A stretch of DNA of 64,000 nt from Craspedostauros australis (lineage: Eukaryota; Bacillariophyta; Bacillariophyceae; Mastogloiales; Achnanthaceae): the NCBI GenBank assembly GCA_026770025.1, contig JAMXDE010000044.1, positions 124,001 through 188,000 of the forward strand, in the 5' to 3' direction. The notes under the pieces are model-generated. The model did not search any database. It was not told where the DNA came from and saw only the letters and a program-made list of their open reading frames with translations. Shown here one piece after another: positions 61,950 through 64,000 of the stretch. The position numbers were made by a program, and so were the translations under genes. Position 1 is the stretch's first letter, and every line of letters begins with the position of its first letter.

Positions 61950-62579
61950 TATTAGCGCACGCTAAATCTCTAACAATAGCGACACCCGTCGACCAATCAG
62001 AAATATCCACTTTTCTTACCTTTTCCGTTCCGAACGGAAATTTTGGTCGAAAATCCGTTGTGTCAGATTTGTGTCGCATTTCGCGTCGCAAGAATCGTTT
62101 TCCCTCAATCACAGATCCAAAAATGTCGTGGAAATTGATTTCTTGCCAAGATGAGCCAATCTGCCCAATCAGGACAGTCTTGGATCTTGGGTGTGACACG
62201 TGCGAATCTTGCCCTGACCTTCTCAAGTGAATACGATCAATCGTGTGATCGTACTACTAGCAACATCGTGAGAAGACGTAATTTACAACACGGGCTATCG
62301 CGGTGTTTTGTTCATTGACTTTTGCACCTCATCTTCACGCAGTAACACGCACATTTGTCGTGTTGTCTCCGTGTTATTTTCATCTGCAATTGCATGAGAT
62401 CATGTCATGCCTCTATCATGCTCACAGTTCCAAGAAGACAATCTTGTGAGCTCGACAGCATTCCAACTACCATACGAATAACACAGTAAACCAACACTCT
62501 CCTCACCAACAACAACGACTTGATCACTCTACGTTCTCGGTGCGGTATCTTCAAACCCATCTACGATTACGTTCTAACA
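61950..62579 (+). repeat. 3' LTR of element 2
   Basis: 630 bp, preceded by CTTTGGGGAG, with no difference from the 5' LTR seen by eye. It is followed by GTTCT at 62580-62584. Confidence 0.95.
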
Positions 62580-62627
62580 GTTCTTGTCCAATTTGAATCC
62601 ATGCTCTCATCAAGCAAGAGTGGACAA

Positions 62628-64000
62628 CTAGTCGACAACATCATTGTGGCCCCGTTCTTTCGCAATGTCCAGTGCAGTCACGCCATCGTTATCTTTGATG
62701 CTGATGTCTGCGTTGCACGATTCCACCAAGTACTTCACGACCTCCACGTTACCATGCCAACTTGCCCGACAAAGTGGAGTTTTGCCATCCTTGTTTTGAA
62801 TGTTGACATTCGCGTTGCACGATTCCACCAAATACTTCACGACCTCCAAGTTGCCATTTGCGCTCGCAAGGTGCAGTGCAGGGCTGCCATACTGGCCGGT
62901 TTTGATGTTGATATCGACCTTGCCTTGTTCAACCAACGACTTCACAACGTCGAGATTCCCAGCAATGCTTACGCGATGGAGGACGGTGGAGCCATCCTCG
63001 TCTTTCACGTTCAAATCGACATTGGGTGTTCCGATGAGATACTTGACAATGTCGCTGTGATTGTTATGATGTGCCTTGAAGATTGGAGTCTCGTGTTTGT
63101 CGTTCTCAGCGTTGATATTGGCTTTGCCGGATTCAACCAGCCACTTCACAACATCGAGATGGCCATCGCCACTTGCGAGATGGAGCACGGTGTTACCATC
63201 CTCGTGTCGGGAGTTGGGATGTATGTTTGGTGTTCCGATGAGATACTCGACAACATCGAAGTGGCTGTGGCAATATGCCTTGTAGAGGGGAGTCTCGCAC
63301 TCATGATTCTCAGCATTGATATTGGCTTCGCCTTGTTCAACCAGCCACTTCACAACATCCAGATGTCCACCCACGGTTGCAAGATGGAGTGCAGTGTTGC
63401 CACCCTTGTTCTCAGCGCTGCCATCGATGTTCGCTTTGCCTGAGCCCACCAAATGCTTCACCAAATCCAGATGACCTCTAGCACTTGCGCAGTGAAGCAA
63501 AGTGTCGCCATTCTCGTCCTTGATATTGATGTCCACCTGTCCTGACTCCACCAACCATCTCACAACGTCCAGATGACGTTTGGAATATGCAGACTGGAGA
63601 GCCGTGCCACCAGCGTCATTCTCAACATGAACATCTGCCTTGCACGACTTCACCAGGTACTCTGCAACATCCAAATGACCATTTCTGTACGCAACATGAA
63701 GTGCAGTATCGCCGTCATTGTTCTGGACGTCGATAGCCACAGCACGAGCCTCCATCACATACTTCAAGATATCAAGATGGCCCTTCAGACACACATTGTG
63801 GATCGCAGTATTGCCGAATTCATCTTGCACATTGATTTCCACTCCATGTGATCCAACGAGGTATTCCACAACATCCAAACGCCCATGAAGACACGCGGCA
63901 TGGAGGGCATTCTCACCCTTCTCATCTTGCACGAGAGCGCTTGCAGAATATGACTCGATCAGAGTCTTCACGATGGCCGTATGCCCCTCGGTGCATGCGT
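62628..64000 (-). CDS. Ankyrin-repeat protein, 5' end outside window
   Basis: The minus frame is open from the window edge (ACTEGHTAIVKTLIESYSAS) to a TAG at 62630-62628, with at least 457 residues seen. It is built of about 13 ankyrin repeats with the usual G-TALH-A-GHLDVVKYLVE pattern (ENALHAACLHGRLDVVEYLV, NTALHLATVGGHLDVVKWLV, STVLHRVSIAGNLDVVKSLV, SPALHLASANGNLEVVKYLV). The protein ends in the last repeat (ALDIAKERGHNDVVD). Repeats are about 33-36 residues, with a long variant around GSGKANIDGSAENKGG. No other domain is visible; any kinase or membrane part would lie beyond the edge. It is a protein-binding scaffold by family. Element 2 has inserted 43 bp past the stop codon, so the normal 3' UTR and poly(A) signal are probably displaced. 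Confidence 0.9.
   Translation of the reverse strand, partial: ACTEGHTAIVKTLIESYSASALVQDEKGENALHAACLHGRLDVVEYLVGSHGVEINVQDEFGNTAIHNVCLKGHLDILKYVMEARAVAIDVQNNDGDTALHVAYRNGHLDVAEYLVKSCKADVHVENDAGGTALQSAYSKRHLDVVRWLVESGQVDINIKDENGDTLLHCASARGHLDLVKHLVGSGKANIDGSAENKGGNTALHLATVGGHLDVVKWLVEQGEANINAENHECETPLYKAYCHSHFDVVEYLIGTPNIHPNSRHEDGNTVLHLASGDGHLDVVKWLVESGKANINAENDKHETPIFKAHHNNHSDIVKYLIGTPNVDLNVKDEDGSTVLHRVSIAGNLDVVKSLVEQGKVDINIKTGQYGSPALHLASANGNLEVVKYLVESCNANVNIQNKDGKTPLCRASWHGNVEVVKYLVESCNADISIKDNDGVTALDIAKERGHNDVVD

Larger units (their letters stand above)
55387..62579 (+). mobile_element. Ty1/copia LTR retrotransposon, element 2 (apparently intact)
   Basis: The element is 7193 bp, with two 630-bp LTRs in which I found no difference, a perfect 5-bp duplication, a polypurine tract, and one unbroken Gag-Pol frame. 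Everything needed for autonomous copia transposition seems present, and identical LTRs mean very recent insertion. It has the same orientation as element 1 and lies about 32 kb away. Confidence 0.96.

Overview
The window reads as nuclear DNA of a diatom. Genes are mostly single-exon or carry one short GT-AG intron. Coding blocks are separated by AT-richer spacers full of simple repeats. One protein carries a DUF6824-type domain (VLSGRGGGTN...YLKARK), a family I know from diatoms. One preprotein has an AQAF plastid-entry motif, one kinase has the HYD/DFN signature seen in stramenopile kinases, and both large mobile elements are Ty1/copia retrotransposons of the kind abundant in diatoms. The species cannot be told from the sequence.

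Layout. 1-16.5 kb is a gene-poor, repeat-rich accessory region. It has an acidic/Gln-rich hypothetical protein (about 2.67-4.0 kb), a Gln/Asn-rich DUF6824 protein on the minus strand (4.3-6.08 kb), a broken DDE_Tnp4-type transposase (about 9.95-11.04 kb), three separate tandem duplications, a 58-unit CA repeat, and a decayed spliced gene (13.54-16.36 kb) whose putative intron holds an antisense tRNA-like sequence. 16,496-23,668 is copia element 1: 623-bp LTRs, target duplication CATGT, one in-frame stop in the gag part. 23.7-26.2 kb holds nothing I can name.

26.2-54.5 kb is a compact, conserved gene island: an acidic tail-anchored protein; a TYW3-Kelch protein with a TYW2-like N-domain at its end; an organelle-targeted RsmE-type RNA methyltransferase; a family 61 glycosyltransferase; an NTF2/SnoaL-like protein; a membrane-anchored atypical protein kinase; a RING-finger protein with a repeated unknown domain; Elongator subunit Elp5; a coiled-coil protein; a small one-TM protein; a stray ankyrin exon; a secreted or organellar alpha/beta-hydrolase; and a plastid SnoaL-like protein. 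Three of these act on RNA modification (TYW3 for wybutosine, Elp5 for wobble uridine, RsmE for rRNA m3U), but they are separately transcribed and I see no operon-like logic.

55,387-62,579 is copia element 2: an uninterrupted 1862-residue Gag-Pol, 630-bp LTRs that look identical, and target duplication GTTCT. It lies 43 bp beyond the stop of a minus-strand ankyrin-repeat gene that runs off the right edge. The two elements are mosaics of each other: nearly identical over most of Pol, but clearly diverged in the LTR 3' half and the Gag N-terminus. The most interesting material is this pair of young retrotransposons (CpG-type decay, mosaicism, TA...CA LTR ends), the TYW3-Kelch-TYW2N fusion lacking a methyltransferase domain, and the RING protein with its duplicated undescribed domain. 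All domain calls are from reading motifs by eye; no database search was run.
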